64,000 bases of DNA from DASZPL01 sp035550315 (GCA_035550315.1 DASZPL010000085.1:1-64000), one strand, 5' to 3'; numbered from the stretch's first letter, positions 28,804 through 37,514 are shown. The notes: generated from the letters alone by a model not told the origin. Program-made: numbers and translations.

Positions 28804-29541
28804 TTAGTTGGCTGGGTCGGCCGGATGTGGAGCGACCCGGGCGGCCATCGCCTCCTCGCACAGCCTGGCCAGGACGTCGTACGCCGGCTGTCCGATCAGC
28901 TCGACCAGCTCGGGGCGGTAGCCGACGTACAGCGGCTCGGGAGCGACGTGCGCTTCGGTGGCGGAGGTGCACCACCAGATGAAGTCGTGGCCGCCGCCGC
29001 CCCAGCCGCGGCGGTCGTACTCGCCGATCACGGTGATCAGCACTTCGGTGTCGTCCGGTCGGGTCACCCGCTCGTACGTGCGCCGGATCGGCAGCTGCCA
29101 GCAGACGTCGGGCTTGGTCTCCAACGGGTGCAGCCCGTTGTTCAGCGCATGCAGGTGCAGCGCGCAGCCCGCGCCCGCGGCAAAGCCCGGTCGGTTGAGG
29201 AAGATGCACGCACCCTTGTGCCGGCGGGTACGCCGGCTGCCGTCCTCGACCTCGGTGATGCCGCCGGTCAGGCCCTTGTCGCGAAACTGCCACTCGTCGG
29301 CAGTCAGCGCCTTCGCGAACTTCTTCACCCGCTTCTCGTCGGCCGACTCCGAGTAGAACGCGCCGTGGCTGCAGCAGCCGTCGTCGGCGCGGCCCTTGAT
29401 GATCCCCTTGCAGCCGTTGCCGTAGATGCAGGTCCAGTTCGACAGCAGCCAGGTGAGGTCACAGCGGTAGATCTGCTCGGGGTCGTCCGGATCGGTGAAC
29501 TCGATCCACTGGCGCGGGAAATCTAGGTCGACCTCTGGCAC
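28804..29541 (-). CDS. Cysteine-rich conserved protein (YkgJ/DUF3109-like cluster)
   Basis: 245 residues with ten or more Cys. The first half has CDLTW, TCIYGNGCKG and DDGCCSHGAFYS; the middle has ACIFLNR and GCALHLHALNNG, the spacing seen in the YkgJ-type Cys cluster thought to hold zinc or an Fe-S cluster. No signal peptide or membrane segment. Homologues are frequent in actinobacteria near DNA repair genes, without a proven role. Same strand as radA, 57 bases apart, so they may be co-transcribed. Confidence 0.75.
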   Translation of the reverse strand: MPEVDLDFPRQWIEFTDPDDPEQIYRCDLTWLLSNWTCIYGNGCKGIIKGRADDGCCSHGAFYSESADEKRVKKFAKALTADEWQFRDKGLTGGITEVEDGSRRTRRHKGACIFLNRPGFAAGAGCALHLHALNNGLHPLETKPDVCWQLPIRRTYERVTRPDDTEVLITVIGEYDRRGWGGGGHDFIWWCTSATEAHVAPEPLYVGYRPELVELIGQPAYDVLARLCEEAMAARVAPHPADPAN

Positions 29542-29550
29542 CCGCCAACC

Positions 29551-30297
29551 CTACGTGTTCAGCGTCGCCAGCCATTGCGAAAACGTCTGTTTGCCGCGCG
29601 GCCCGGGCTCGGTGGGAAGCGATCCGTCACCGGCGATCGCGCGACCAGCCGCTCCGGGCAGCCGGAAGCTGACCACGGGGCGCCGCCGCCCGATCTTCTG
29701 CAGCACGTCCCGGACGAGGTCGGCCATCTGATGGACCTCGGGCCCGGCGATGTCCGGCGCCTTGCCGGCCGGCTCGGCGAGGGCGAGCTCCACGAGCGCA
29801 TCGGCGACCTCGCGCGCCGCGACCGGCTGGGTCCGCCAGCGGGGGATGGTGAGCACCGGCGCGGGACTGAGCCGGTCGAGCAGTTGGATCGGGAAGTCGA
29901 AGAACTGGGTGGCGCGCAGCACCGTCCACGGCAGCTCGCCCGCCGCGAGACATTCCTCCTGCCGGACCTTGCCGGCGTAGTAGCCGATCGGCACCCGGTC
30001 ACAACCGACGATGGACAGCGCGACCAGATGGCCGACGCCGGCTTGCCGACCGGCCCGTTGCAGGTTGGCGGTGGCGGCCTCGAAGAAGGCGATCGCCTTC
30101 CGGCGACTGTTCGTCGGTGTGTTGGTGACGTCGATGACGACGGCCACGTCCGTGAGCGCCTCCACCAGCCCCGCGCCGGTCCTGACGTCGACGCCGGAAG
30201 AGCGCGTCAACACGACCGGCTCGTGTCCCTCTCGGCGTATCGCATCGACGACGTGCCGGCCCACTGCGCCGGTCCCACCGGCCACCGCAATCCGCAT
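29551..30297 (-). CDS. NmrA-like atypical SDR, NAD(P)H-binding protein
   Basis: 248 residues with the Rossmann start MRIAVAGGTGAVGRHVV and no catalytic Tyr-Lys pair in the usual place, as in NmrA/HSCARG-type proteins, which sense NADP(H) or act on small ligands. FDFP and a C-terminal VHQMADLVRDVL helix follow the family. Starts with ATG, divergent from the isomerase-like gene; function unknown. Confidence 0.8.
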   Translation of the reverse strand: MRIAVAGGTGAVGRHVVDAIRREGHEPVVLTRSSGVDVRTGAGLVEALTDVAVVIDVTNTPTNSRRKAIAFFEAATANLQRAGRQAGVGHLVALSIVGCDRVPIGYYAGKVRQEECLAAGELPWTVLRATQFFDFPIQLLDRLSPAPVLTIPRWRTQPVAAREVADALVELALAEPAGKAPDIAGPEVHQMADLVRDVLQKIGRRRPVVSFRLPGAAGRAIAGDGSLPTEPGPRGKQTFSQWLATLNT

Positions 30298-30371
30298 TGG
30301 TTCAATCTCTCGCTCGCGCTGGTCACGCCGGACGGCGGGCCCTGCGCCGAGGACTGCCTACCCTCAAGGGC

Positions 30372-31181
30372 GTGACCGTCCTCCGCGTGCCCGACGCGAA
30401 GGTGGCGTTATCAACCGCATCGGTGTATCCGGAGTCGACGGCAACCGCGTTTGAGCTGGCCGCCCGGCTGGGTTACGACGGCCTGGAAATCATGGTCGCG
30501 CCGGACCCGGTCAGCCAGGACGTCGAGGCGTTGCGGCGGCTCGCCGACTACCACGGCGTCGCCATCCTGGCGATCCACGCGCCGTGCCTGATCATCACGC
30601 AGCGGGTCTGGGGGACCGAGCCGTGGGGCAAGCTGGTCCGCGCCCGGCAGGCCGCCGAGACGCTCGGCGCGCGGACCGTGGTGGTGCACCCGCCGTTTCG
30701 GTGGCAGCGGGAGTACGCCAGGGAGTTCGTCAGCGGCATCCACCGGATGGCGGACGAGACCGACGTCAGGTTCGCGGTCGAGAACATGTTTCCGTTACGG
30801 GCGCGTGGCCGCGAGGTGGTGCCCTACTCGCCCGACTACGACCCGAGCGAGGAAGACTTCCGCGACTTCACGCTCGACACCTCGCACACCTCGGTGTCAC
30901 GCAACGACCCGCTGGCGATGGCGGAGCGGATGGGAGACCGGCTCAGCCACGTGCACATCGCCGACGGCGTCGGATCGGCGCGCGACGAGCACCTCGTCCC
31001 CGGCCGCGGTCGGCAGCCGTGCGCCGAGCTGCTGGAGGGGCTCGCCGCCCGCGGCTTCGACGGCACCGTCGTCGTCGAGATCAACACCCGCCGGGCCGAG
31101 AGTCGCCACGAACGCGAGACCGACCTCGCCGAGGCGCTGGCGTTCACCCGGCTGCACCTCGCCGCTCCCGTCGACGCCTAG
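30372..31181 (+). CDS. Sugar phosphate isomerase/epimerase-like TIM-barrel protein
   Basis: 269 residues, xylose-isomerase-like/AP endonuclease 2 barrel. LGYDGLEIMVA, AIHAPC, VVHPPFRWQ, FAVENM, LDTSHTS and VHIADG follow the family strand by strand with their metal-binding His/Glu/Asp. Substrate unknown. GTG start with an AAGGG very close upstream, so initiation may be weak or leaderless; an in-frame ATG upstream (30297) would overlap the divergent NmrA-like start. Two TTA codons (30408, 30787). Proline dehydrogenase follows after 22 bases. Confidence 0.82.
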   Translation: MTVLRVPDAKVALSTASVYPESTATAFELAARLGYDGLEIMVAPDPVSQDVEALRRLADYHGVAILAIHAPCLIITQRVWGTEPWGKLVRARQAAETLGARTVVVHPPFRWQREYAREFVSGIHRMADETDVRFAVENMFPLRARGREVVPYSPDYDPSEEDFRDFTLDTSHTSVSRNDPLAMAERMGDRLSHVHIADGVGSARDEHLVPGRGRQPCAELLEGLAARGFDGTVVVEINTRRAESRHERETDLAEALAFTRLHLAAPVDA

Positions 31182-31203
31182 TCGCATCGGTAGCGTCGGC
31201 AAG

Positions 31204-32136
31204 ATGTTGCGGGCGAGCATGCGAGCGGCGCTGCTCACCGCGTCAAGGCAGGCGTCGGTTCGGTGGCTGGTCGAACGCGCGCCGGTCTCGCGCAACGTCG
31301 TGAACCGGTTCGTTGCGGGTGTCGACGTCGACGCCGCGCTCCGTGTGACCGGCGCGCTCGCGGGCGACGGCCTGTCGGTCTCGCTTGACCGGCTCGGCGA
31401 GGACACCACCGAGGTCAGCCACGCCGAGGCGACGACCCGCGCCTACCTCGACCTGCTCCACCGGCTGAGCGATGCCGGCCTCGCCAGCGACGCCGAGGCC
31501 TCGGTCAAGCTGTCGGCCGTCGGTCAAGCGCTCGACCATCGGCTCGCCGTCGACAACGCCCGGGCAATCTGCGCCGCCGCCGCCGATGTCGGCACCACCG
31601 TCACCATCGACATGGAGGACCACACCACGACCGACGCGACGCTCGAGGTCGTGCGGGAGCTGCGCGCAGACTTCCCGACCGTGGGCGCGGTGCTGCAGGC
31701 ATACCTGCGTCGCACCGAGGCGGACTGCCGCGACTTCGCGTACGCCGGGTCCCGGGTGCGGTTGTGCAAAGGCGCCTACTACGAGCCGGAATCGGTGGCG
31801 TTCGGCCGACGGGACGACGTACAGGCGTCGTACCTACGGTGCCTAGAGCTGCTCGTCGCCGGCGGTGGCTATCCGATGGTCGCGACCCATGACCCGGCGC
31901 TCGTGACGGCGGCGGAGGAGATGCTCCGGGATGCCGACCGGGCGCCCGACTCCTACGAGTTCCAGCTGCTTTACGGCGTCCGTCCGGCCGAGCAGCGCCG
32001 GCTGGCCGGAGACGGCCACCGGGTGCGCGTCTACGTCCCGTACGGCGAGGAGTGGTACGCCTACCTGATGCGCCGGCTCGCCGAGCGGCCGGCGAACGTC
32101 GGCTTCTTCCTGCGCGCACTGTCGTCACGGCACTGA
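31204..32136 (+). CDS. Proline dehydrogenase
   Basis: FAD enzyme that oxidises proline to P5C, 310 residues (single-function PutB-type, no P5C dehydrogenase domain). Seen are the active-site Asp/Glu in DMEDH, the flavin-contact LCKGAYYEP, LYGVRP and the proline-binding RRLAERPANVG near the C-terminus. ATG at 31204; ATG at 31219 is an alternative. It sits between a sugar-isomerase-like gene and proC, which catalyses the reverse half-reaction. Confidence 0.92.
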   Translation: MLRASMRAALLTASRQASVRWLVERAPVSRNVVNRFVAGVDVDAALRVTGALAGDGLSVSLDRLGEDTTEVSHAEATTRAYLDLLHRLSDAGLASDAEASVKLSAVGQALDHRLAVDNARAICAAAADVGTTVTIDMEDHTTTDATLEVVRELRADFPTVGAVLQAYLRRTEADCRDFAYAGSRVRLCKGAYYEPESVAFGRRDDVQASYLRCLELLVAGGGYPMVATHDPALVTAAEEMLRDADRAPDSYEFQLLYGVRPAEQRRLAGDGHRVRVYVPYGEEWYAYLMRRLAERPANVGFFLRALSSRH

Positions 32137-32163
32137 CCTCGCTCCGCGTGGGACGATTGCCCC

Positions 32164-32970
32164 GTGGAAAAGGTTGCGGTGCTGGGCGCCGGCAAGATGG
32201 GCGAGGCGCTGCTGTCCGGGCTGTTGCGTGCCGGCCGCCCGGCTGCTGACCTGCTGTTCACCGAGCGCCACGACGACCGCGCGAAGGCGCTCACCGACAA
32301 GTACGCCGTGCCGGCGGTCAGCACGGCCGACGCCGCCAAGTCGGCTGCGACGCTGCTGATCGCGGTCAAGCCGCAGGAAATCACGGCGCTGCTCGACGAG
32401 CTGGCCTCGGCGGTGACGCCCGACAACCTGGTGGTTTCGATCGCCGCCGGCATCCCGACGCAGACCATCGAGAAGCGACTGGCGGACGGCACTCCCGTCG
32501 TCCGGGTGATGAGTAACACCCCGGTGTTCGTCGACGAGGCGATGAGCGCAATCGCGGCGGGGACCCATGCCGACGAGACACATCTGGCCCGCACGGAGGA
32601 GCTGCTCAGCCCGGTCGGCCGGGTGATTCGGGTGCCGGAGTCGCAGCTCGACGCCGTCACCGCGCTGTCCGGCAGCGGTCCGGCGTACTTCTTCTATCTG
32701 GTCGAGGCGATGATCGACGCCGGCATCTTGCTCGGCCTGCCGCGCGCGGTCGCCGCCGAGCTGATCGTGCAGACCGCGATCGGGTCCGCGATCATGCTGC
32801 GCGACTCCGGCGAGCACCCGGTGCAGCTGCGGGAAGCGGTGACCAGCCCGGGCGGGACGACGATCGCCGCGATCCGCGAACTGGAGAACCACGGCGTGCG
32901 CGCCGCGCTGCTGGCGGCGCTGGCGGCCGCCCGTGACCGGTCTCGGGAGCTGGCCGCCGAGCAGCCCTGA
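32164..32970 (+). CDS. proC: Pyrroline-5-carboxylate reductase
   Basis: Last step of proline synthesis, P5C plus NADPH to proline. 268 residues: AVLGAGKMGEALLSG (NADPH site), VRVMSNTP, and the proline-family signature around ALSGSGPAYFFYLVEAM; C-terminal TSPGGTTIAAIRELE is the dimer region. GTG start 27 bases after the proline dehydrogenase stop. The order proC, HTH protein, bS22-like protein, epimerase, acyltransferase, HAD matches the Rv0500-Rv0505c region of M. tuberculosis. Confidence 0.96.
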   Translation: MEKVAVLGAGKMGEALLSGLLRAGRPAADLLFTERHDDRAKALTDKYAVPAVSTADAAKSAATLLIAVKPQEITALLDELASAVTPDNLVVSIAAGIPTQTIEKRLADGTPVVRVMSNTPVFVDEAMSAIAAGTHADETHLARTEELLSPVGRVIRVPESQLDAVTALSGSGPAYFFYLVEAMIDAGILLGLPRAVAAELIVQTAIGSAIMLRDSGEHPVQLREAVTSPGGTTIAAIRELENHGVRAALLAALAAARDRSRELAAEQP

Positions 32971-33090
32971 TCCCGCCACACCCGTCCCAGTGACGACGTA
33001 CTGTCTCAGCCGATACAGTCAGGGCAGCACGTGGCGGTGCGAGCGCCGGAGGGGAAGCCGGCGCGCCGCGCGTGGAAAGGCGGTGCTGCC

Positions 33091-33321
33091 GTGGCTGCGA
33101 ACGACCCTGGCCCGGTTGAGTCCCGGGCGGGCGAAAGCCTTGGCGAGCTGCGGTTCCTGACCGTCGCCGAGGTCGCCGCGTTGATGCGGGTGTCGAAGAT
33201 GACCGTCTATCGCCTGGTCAACGCCGGCACGCTGCCCGCGGTCCGCGTCGGCCGCTCGGTCCGCGTCCCCGAGAAAGCCGTCCACGACTACCTCGACCAC
33301 GCCTTCGTCGAGGCCGGCTAG
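33091..33321 (+). CDS. BldC-like/excisionase-type helix-turn-helix protein
   Basis: 76 residues, almost all a MerR-like winged HTH: LTVAEVAALMRVSKMTVYRLVNAGTLPAVRVGRSVRVPEKAV. GTG at 33091 has GGAAAGG upstream; the in-frame start at 33031 would add a basic low-complexity tail. It sits in the position of Rv0500A, between proC and bS22. Binding partners and targets are unknown; a true BldC orthologue also occurs at 59380. Confidence 0.82.
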   Translation: MAANDPGPVESRAGESLGELRFLTVAEVAALMRVSKMTVYRLVNAGTLPAVRVGRSVRVPEKAVHDYLDHAFVEAG

Positions 33322-33394
33322 GCGCACGCCTCGCCGCGCGCCGGTTGGTTGATGCCGGTAGCCTGGGCGGCCGGTCCAGGCAGAGAGGCTCCAC

Positions 33395-33493
33395 GTGGGT
33401 TCGGTCATCAAGAAGCGGCGCAAGCGGATGGCGAAGAAGAAGCACCGCAAGCTGCTGAAGAAGACGCGCGTTCAGCGTCGTAACAAGAAGTAG
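33395..33493 (+). CDS. bS22/AURKAIP1-COX24-domain small basic protein
   Basis: Only 32 residues, start MGSVIKKRRKRMAKKKHRK, over half Lys or Arg. It matches the actinobacterial small ribosomal protein bS22 (Rv0500B), which in mycobacterial ribosomes lies on the small subunit. GTG start with AGAGAGG upstream and TAG stop. Its location right after the HTH gene and before the SAM-hydroxide enzyme is conserved. Easily missed because of length. Confidence 0.88.
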   Translation: MGSVIKKRRKRMAKKKHRKLLKKTRVQRRNKK

Positions 33494-33527
33494 CCCTCGG
33501 AGCAGGCTGGCGAGGAGGCGGCGCGAC

Positions 33528-34385
33528 ATGACGGCGTCGAAGCCGGCCGGGTCGGGCCGGACGTACCCCTGGGTGACGTTCACCTCCGACTACGGGCTCG
33601 ACGACGTCTTCGTCGGCGTCTGCAAGGGCGTCATCGCACGGATCGCACCGCAGGTCCAGCTACTGGACGTCTGCCACTTGATCGCGGCGCAGGACGTCGA
33701 GCAGGGCGCTAACAGTTTGGCGGACGCCATCGAGTACCTCCCGGTCGCCGTGCATCTGGCGCTGGTCGACCCGCCGCACGGCACGTCGGTGCGAGGCGTG
33801 GTCGTCGAAGCCCGCGACGGCTCGTTGCTGGTCGGCCCGGACAACGGGCTGTTGCATCTGGCCTGGGAGCGGCTCGGCGGCGCGGTGCGCGCGGTCGAGA
33901 TCGACAAGCCCGCCCTGTGGGCCGAGCAGGTGCACAAGACGTTCCGCGGGCGTGACGTGTTCGCTCCTGTCGCGGCTCACCTCGCCAACGGCGTCGCACT
34001 GACGGAGGTCGGGTCGCCGGTCGACGTCGACGGGCTCGCCCGGCTCCCGGTGCACGAGGCAACCGTCGACGACGACCACGTGCACGCCGAGGTGCGCACC
34101 GTCGACCACTTCGGCAACGTCTCGCTGAACGTCGCCCGCTCCGACCTCGAGGCGGCCGGGATCTCGTTCGGTGACACCGTCGAACTGCGGTGCAACGGCC
34201 AGACCGTCGAGGTGCCGTTCAACCCGACGTACGCCGAAGTCGCGCGCGGCCGGCTGACCCTGTGCGAGGACTCGTTCCATGCGGTGATGCTCGCGATCAA
34301 CGCCGGGCACGCCGGCCGGGAGCTGCGGGTTAGCCGCGGCGAGCCCGTCGTCATCGCCCGGCTACCCCAACGCGCCAGCGCATAG
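33528..34385 (+). CDS. S-adenosyl-L-methionine hydroxide adenosyltransferase (DUF62 family)
   Basis: 285 residues; the family splits SAM to adenosine and methionine with water as the nucleophile and is related to fluorinases. TFTSDYGLDD holds the conserved Asp residues, GPDNGL and GRDVFAPVAAHLA and DHFGNVSLNV follow. The fluorinase-specific loop is not obvious, so fluoride chemistry is unlikely. Starts with ATG, 34 bases after the bS22-like gene. Confidence 0.9.
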   Translation: MTASKPAGSGRTYPWVTFTSDYGLDDVFVGVCKGVIARIAPQVQLLDVCHLIAAQDVEQGANSLADAIEYLPVAVHLALVDPPHGTSVRGVVVEARDGSLLVGPDNGLLHLAWERLGGAVRAVEIDKPALWAEQVHKTFRGRDVFAPVAAHLANGVALTEVGSPVDVDGLARLPVHEATVDDDHVHAEVRTVDHFGNVSLNVARSDLEAAGISFGDTVELRCNGQTVEVPFNPTYAEVARGRLTLCEDSFHAVMLAINAGHAGRELRVSRGEPVVIARLPQRASA

Positions 34386-34420
34386 CACGTCCGCCACCCC
34401 ACCCACCGCCCTTGCACGGA

Positions 34421-34439
34421 GCTGGCGCTGCGCGCCAGC
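34421..34439. terminator. Hairpin after the DUF62 gene
   Basis: GCTGGCGC and GCGCCAGC pair around TGC, 36 bases past the stop and 16 before the next start. The GCGCCAGCGC string also occurs over the end of the DUF62 gene (34372-34380). Eight-pair GC stem, no T tract. Confidence 0.4.
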
Positions 34440-34454
34440 GCCTAACATCTGGGT

Positions 34455-35486
34455 GTGGCTGCGCGGGTTGTTCTGGTTACGGGCGTCTCGCGCTATCTCG
34501 GTGGCCAGCTGGCGGCTCGGCTGTCGGCTGACGAGTCCATCGACCGGGTGATCGGTGTCGACGTCGTACCGCCGAAAACCGATGTCGGCCGCACCGAGTT
34601 CGTCCGTGCGGACATCCGCAACCCGATCATCGCGAAGGTGATTGCCTCCGCCGAGGTCGACACCGTGGTGCACATGAGCGTGATCGCGACACCGGTGGGC
34701 GCCGGTGGCCGCACCGCGATGAAAGAGATCAACGTGATCGGCACGATGCAGCTGCTGGCGGCGTGCCAGAAGGCGCCGAGCCTGCGCCGGCTGGTGGTGA
34801 AGTCGACTACGGCGGTGTACGGCTCGTCCTCGCGAGACCCGGCGCTGTTCGCCGAGAACCACGAGCCGCGGTCGTTGCCGCGTTCCGGCTACGGCAAGGA
34901 TTCGGTCGAGGTGGAGGGCTACGTGCGCGGCCTCGGCCGCCGGCGACCCGACGTCGACGTCGTGCTGCTGCGGTTCGCGAACTTCATGGGCCGGGGACTC
35001 GACACCCCGCTCACTCGGTACTTCTCGCTGCCGGTCGTGCCCCGGGCGCTGGGCTTCGACCCGCGGATCCAGTTCGTGCACGAGAGCGACGGCCTCGAGG
35101 TGCTCCGGCGCGCGGTGATCGAGGACCACCGCGGCACGTACAACGTCGCCGGTGACGGCATCCTGCTGCTCTCCCAAGCGATTCGCCGGGCCGGCCGGAC
35201 GTCGCTGCTCGTGCCATCGCCGGCCGCGTCGCTCGCCGGCTCGATCTTCCGCCGCAGCGGCCTGGTCGACTTCTCGCCGGAGCAGGTGAGCTTCCTGCAG
35301 TTCGGCCGCGGCGTCGACACCACCCGGCTGCGCACGGACTTCGGCTTCACGCCGCGTTACTCGACGGTTGACGCGTTCGACGACTTCGTCGCCGGCAGCG
35401 GCATCCGTCCGCTGGTCAATCCGCAACAGGTCGCGGCCGTCGAGCAGGCGGTGCTGACCCTGGCCGGGAGGGCGGCCCGTGCCTGA
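34455..35486 (+). CDS. NAD-dependent epimerase/dehydratase family protein (extended SDR)
   Basis: 343 residues. NAD-binding VVLVTGVSRYLGGQLA at the start, DIRNP and HMSV segments of the fold, then KSTTAVYGSS and SGYGKDSVE in which the catalytic YxxxK is Y-G-K-D-S, not a clean YxxxK match (Y and K are adjacent but one), so activity is uncertain. Orthologue by position of Rv0501 (annotated galE2); substrate unknown. GTG start; overlaps the acyltransferase by eight bases. Confidence 0.8.
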   Translation: MAARVVLVTGVSRYLGGQLAARLSADESIDRVIGVDVVPPKTDVGRTEFVRADIRNPIIAKVIASAEVDTVVHMSVIATPVGAGGRTAMKEINVIGTMQLLAACQKAPSLRRLVVKSTTAVYGSSSRDPALFAENHEPRSLPRSGYGKDSVEVEGYVRGLGRRRPDVDVVLLRFANFMGRGLDTPLTRYFSLPVVPRALGFDPRIQFVHESDGLEVLRRAVIEDHRGTYNVAGDGILLLSQAIRRAGRTSLLVPSPAASLAGSIFRRSGLVDFSPEQVSFLQFGRGVDTTRLRTDFGFTPRYSTVDAFDDFVAGSGIRPLVNPQQVAAVEQAVLTLAGRAARA

Positions 35487-36414
35487 GGCTCGCGTGATCC
35501 CGCTCGACGGCGGCCGAGCGCCACTGCCCGGCGCCGAGGAACTGCCCGCGCCGGAGGTCGGTGGACCGACCGAGCCGCCGGACTGGGAACGCCGGCTCGC
35601 CGGCGCGCTCGCCTTCCTGCGCCGCCGGATCACCGGTGACTACGAGGTCGACGATTTCGGCTTCGACCCGGAGCTCACCGAGGCGGTGGTGCCGCTGCTG
35701 CGACCGATCGCGGAGCGCTACTTCCGGGTCGAGGTGCGCGGCATCGAGAACGTCCCCGCCGACGGCGGCGCACTCATCGTCGCCAACCACTCGGGCACGA
35801 TCCCGGTCGACTCGGCGATGACGATGCTCGTGCTGCACGACCACCACCCGGCGAAGCGGCATCTGCGGATGCTCGCCGCCGACCTGGTGTTCACGCTGCC
35901 GATCATCGCTCCGATGGCACGCAAGACCGGCTCGACGTTGGCCTGCAACGAAGACGCCGAGCGGCTGCTCAGCGGCGGCGAACTCGTCGGCGTATGGCCC
36001 GAAGGCTTCAAGGGCATCGGCAAGCCGTTCGGGGAGCGCTACAAGCTGCAGCGGTTCGGGCGGGGCGGGTTCGTCTCGGCCGCGCTGCGTTGCGGGGTGC
36101 CGATCATCCCGTGCTCGATCGTCGGCGCCGAAGAGATCTATCCGCTGATCGGAAACATCCCGGCGTTGGCGCGCGTGCTCGGTGTGCCCTACCTGCCGAT
36201 CACCCCGTTCTTCCCGCTGCTCGGGCCGCTCGGCCTGATCCCGCTGCCGTCGAAGTGGATCATCGAGTTCGGCGAGCCGATCGAGACCGACAAGATCGGC
36301 GCCGAGGGCGCCGACGACCCGATGCTGGTCTTCAACGTGACCGACCAGGTGCGCGAGGTGATCCAGCAGACGCTCTACAAGCTGCTGCTCGCCCGCCGCA
36401 GCGTCTTCTTCTGA
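35479..36414 (+). CDS. Glycerophospholipid-type acyltransferase family protein
   Basis: 311 residues; LPLAT-like, Rv0502 position. The catalytic His-Asp box is NHSGTIPVD at about residues 110-118, followed by LVGVWPEGFKGIGKPF with the family PEG motif. Probably acylates a polar lipid at the inner face of the membrane; no clear TM helices. Overlapping the epimerase and convergent with the HAD gene, only 12 bases away. Confidence 0.83.
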   Translation: MPEARVIPLDGGRAPLPGAEELPAPEVGGPTEPPDWERRLAGALAFLRRRITGDYEVDDFGFDPELTEAVVPLLRPIAERYFRVEVRGIENVPADGGALIVANHSGTIPVDSAMTMLVLHDHHPAKRHLRMLAADLVFTLPIIAPMARKTGSTLACNEDAERLLSGGELVGVWPEGFKGIGKPFGERYKLQRFGRGGFVSAALRCGVPIIPCSIVGAEEIYPLIGNIPALARVLGVPYLPITPFFPLLGPLGLIPLPSKWIIEFGEPIETDKIGAEGADDPMLVFNVTDQVREVIQQTLYKLLLARRSVFF

Positions 36415-36426
36415 GCCGAGCGCCGG

Positions 36427-37365
36427 TCAGTTGTTGCGGCCGGCCGACGCGCGGGCGGCCGCCGCGGCGCGGGCGGCTCGCGCCGCCCGGCGAAGCGCGT
36501 GCTCCTGGTGGCGGTGCATCGCCAGCCCGACCGCGATCCCGCCGGCGACAGCACCCGCGCCGGCGGCGGCCGGCAGCCCGATCCGGGCGGCCTTGCGCCC
36601 GGTGCGGAAGTCGCGGATCTCCCAGCCGTTTTCCCGCGCGATCTGCTTCAGCTTCGCGTCCGGGTTGACCGCGACCGGATGGCCGACGGTGGTCAGCATC
36701 GGCAGGTCGTTCGCGGAGTCGGAGTACGCCGCGCACTGGCTCAGGTCGAGACCCTCGGTCGCGGCGAGCGCCCGGATCGCCTCGGCCTTCGCCGGCCCGT
36801 GTAGCGGTTCGCCGACCAGCCGCCCGGTGTAGACGCCGTCCTTGACCTCGGCGACGGTGCCGAGCGCGCCGGTGAGCCCGAGGCGCCGCGCGACCAGCGA
36901 GGCGATCTCGGCCGGCGCGGCGGTGACCAGCCACACCCGCTGGCCGGCGTCGAGGTGCAACTGCGCGAGCGCGCGCGTCCCCGACCAGATCCGCTCTGCC
37001 ATCAGGTCGTCGTAGATCTCCTCGCCGAGTTCCACCACCTCCGACACGGGATGGCCGGCGACGAAGCTGAGCGCCGCGTCCTTCGCCTCCTCCATGTGGG
37101 CGGGGTCCTCGACGCCGCGCACCCGGAACACCACCTGCTTCCAGGCGAACTGGGCGAGGTCGCGCCAGGTGAAGAAGTCGCGCGCCGCCAGGCCGCGGGC
37201 GAAGTGATAGATCGAGGCGCCCTGCATCATCGTGTTGTCGACGTCGAAGAACGCCGCCGCCGCGGGATCGGGCGGTACGGTCAGGCTGGCTTCGACCTCG
37301 GCGGCCGCGGCCGCGGCCACACCGGCCTCTACCGCGCTGCCGCGGGAGCGCGAGCGGCCCGCCAT
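36427..37365 (-). CDS. HAD-IB family phosphatase (SerB1-like)
   Basis: 312 residues: HAD motif I FFDVDNTMMQG, motif II VTAAPAE, motif III Lys in GPAKAEA and motif IV YSDSANDLPML. Such proteins dephosphorylate phosphoserine or phospholipid intermediates. The C-terminal 60 residues after the HAD core are Ala/Arg-rich with one hydrophobic stretch, possibly a membrane anchor. An Ala-rich N-terminal extension precedes residue 38. Corresponds to Rv0505c by order. Divergent from nothing; the LPNTG gene lies upstream on the same strand with a repeat between. Confidence 0.88.
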   Translation of the reverse strand: MAGRSRSRGSAVEAGVAAAAAAEVEASLTVPPDPAAAAFFDVDNTMMQGASIYHFARGLAARDFFTWRDLAQFAWKQVVFRVRGVEDPAHMEEAKDAALSFVAGHPVSEVVELGEEIYDDLMAERIWSGTRALAQLHLDAGQRVWLVTAAPAEIASLVARRLGLTGALGTVAEVKDGVYTGRLVGEPLHGPAKAEAIRALAATEGLDLSQCAAYSDSANDLPMLTTVGHPVAVNPDAKLKQIARENGWEIRDFRTGRKAARIGLPAAAGAGAVAGGIAVGLAMHRHQEHALRRAARAARAAAAARASAGRNN

Positions 37366-37398
37366 GCTTCGGAGCCTATGTCGCCAACCGGCCGGACA

Positions 37399-37498
37399 CG
37401 CCGATCATGGCGTTAGTGCGTCACTAACGCCATGATCGGCGCTCAGCCCGGTCACTAACGCCATGATCGGCGGTTGGCGGTTGGCGGTAGGCGGTTGG
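37399..37498. repeat. Long perfect inverted repeat with an extra arm and 7-base tandem repeats
   Basis: Arms 37399-37418 and 37422-37441 are perfect 20-base complements around a 3-base loop; the right arm is repeated in direct orientation at 37453-37472 (21 identical bases from 37452). Immediately after, CGGTTGG recurs as four 7-base units (37471-37498, third unit CGGTAGG). The block separates the HAD gene start from the end of the LPNTG gene and is a likely terminator for the latter. The GATCATGG core resembles the arm at 12430. Confidence 0.75.
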
Positions 37499-37514
37499 AA
37501 GCGGTCGGGGTCGG

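Noticed and set aside
37471..37498. CRISPR-like array from the repeated 7-mers
   Set aside because: Units are 7 bases with no spacers; no cas genes.
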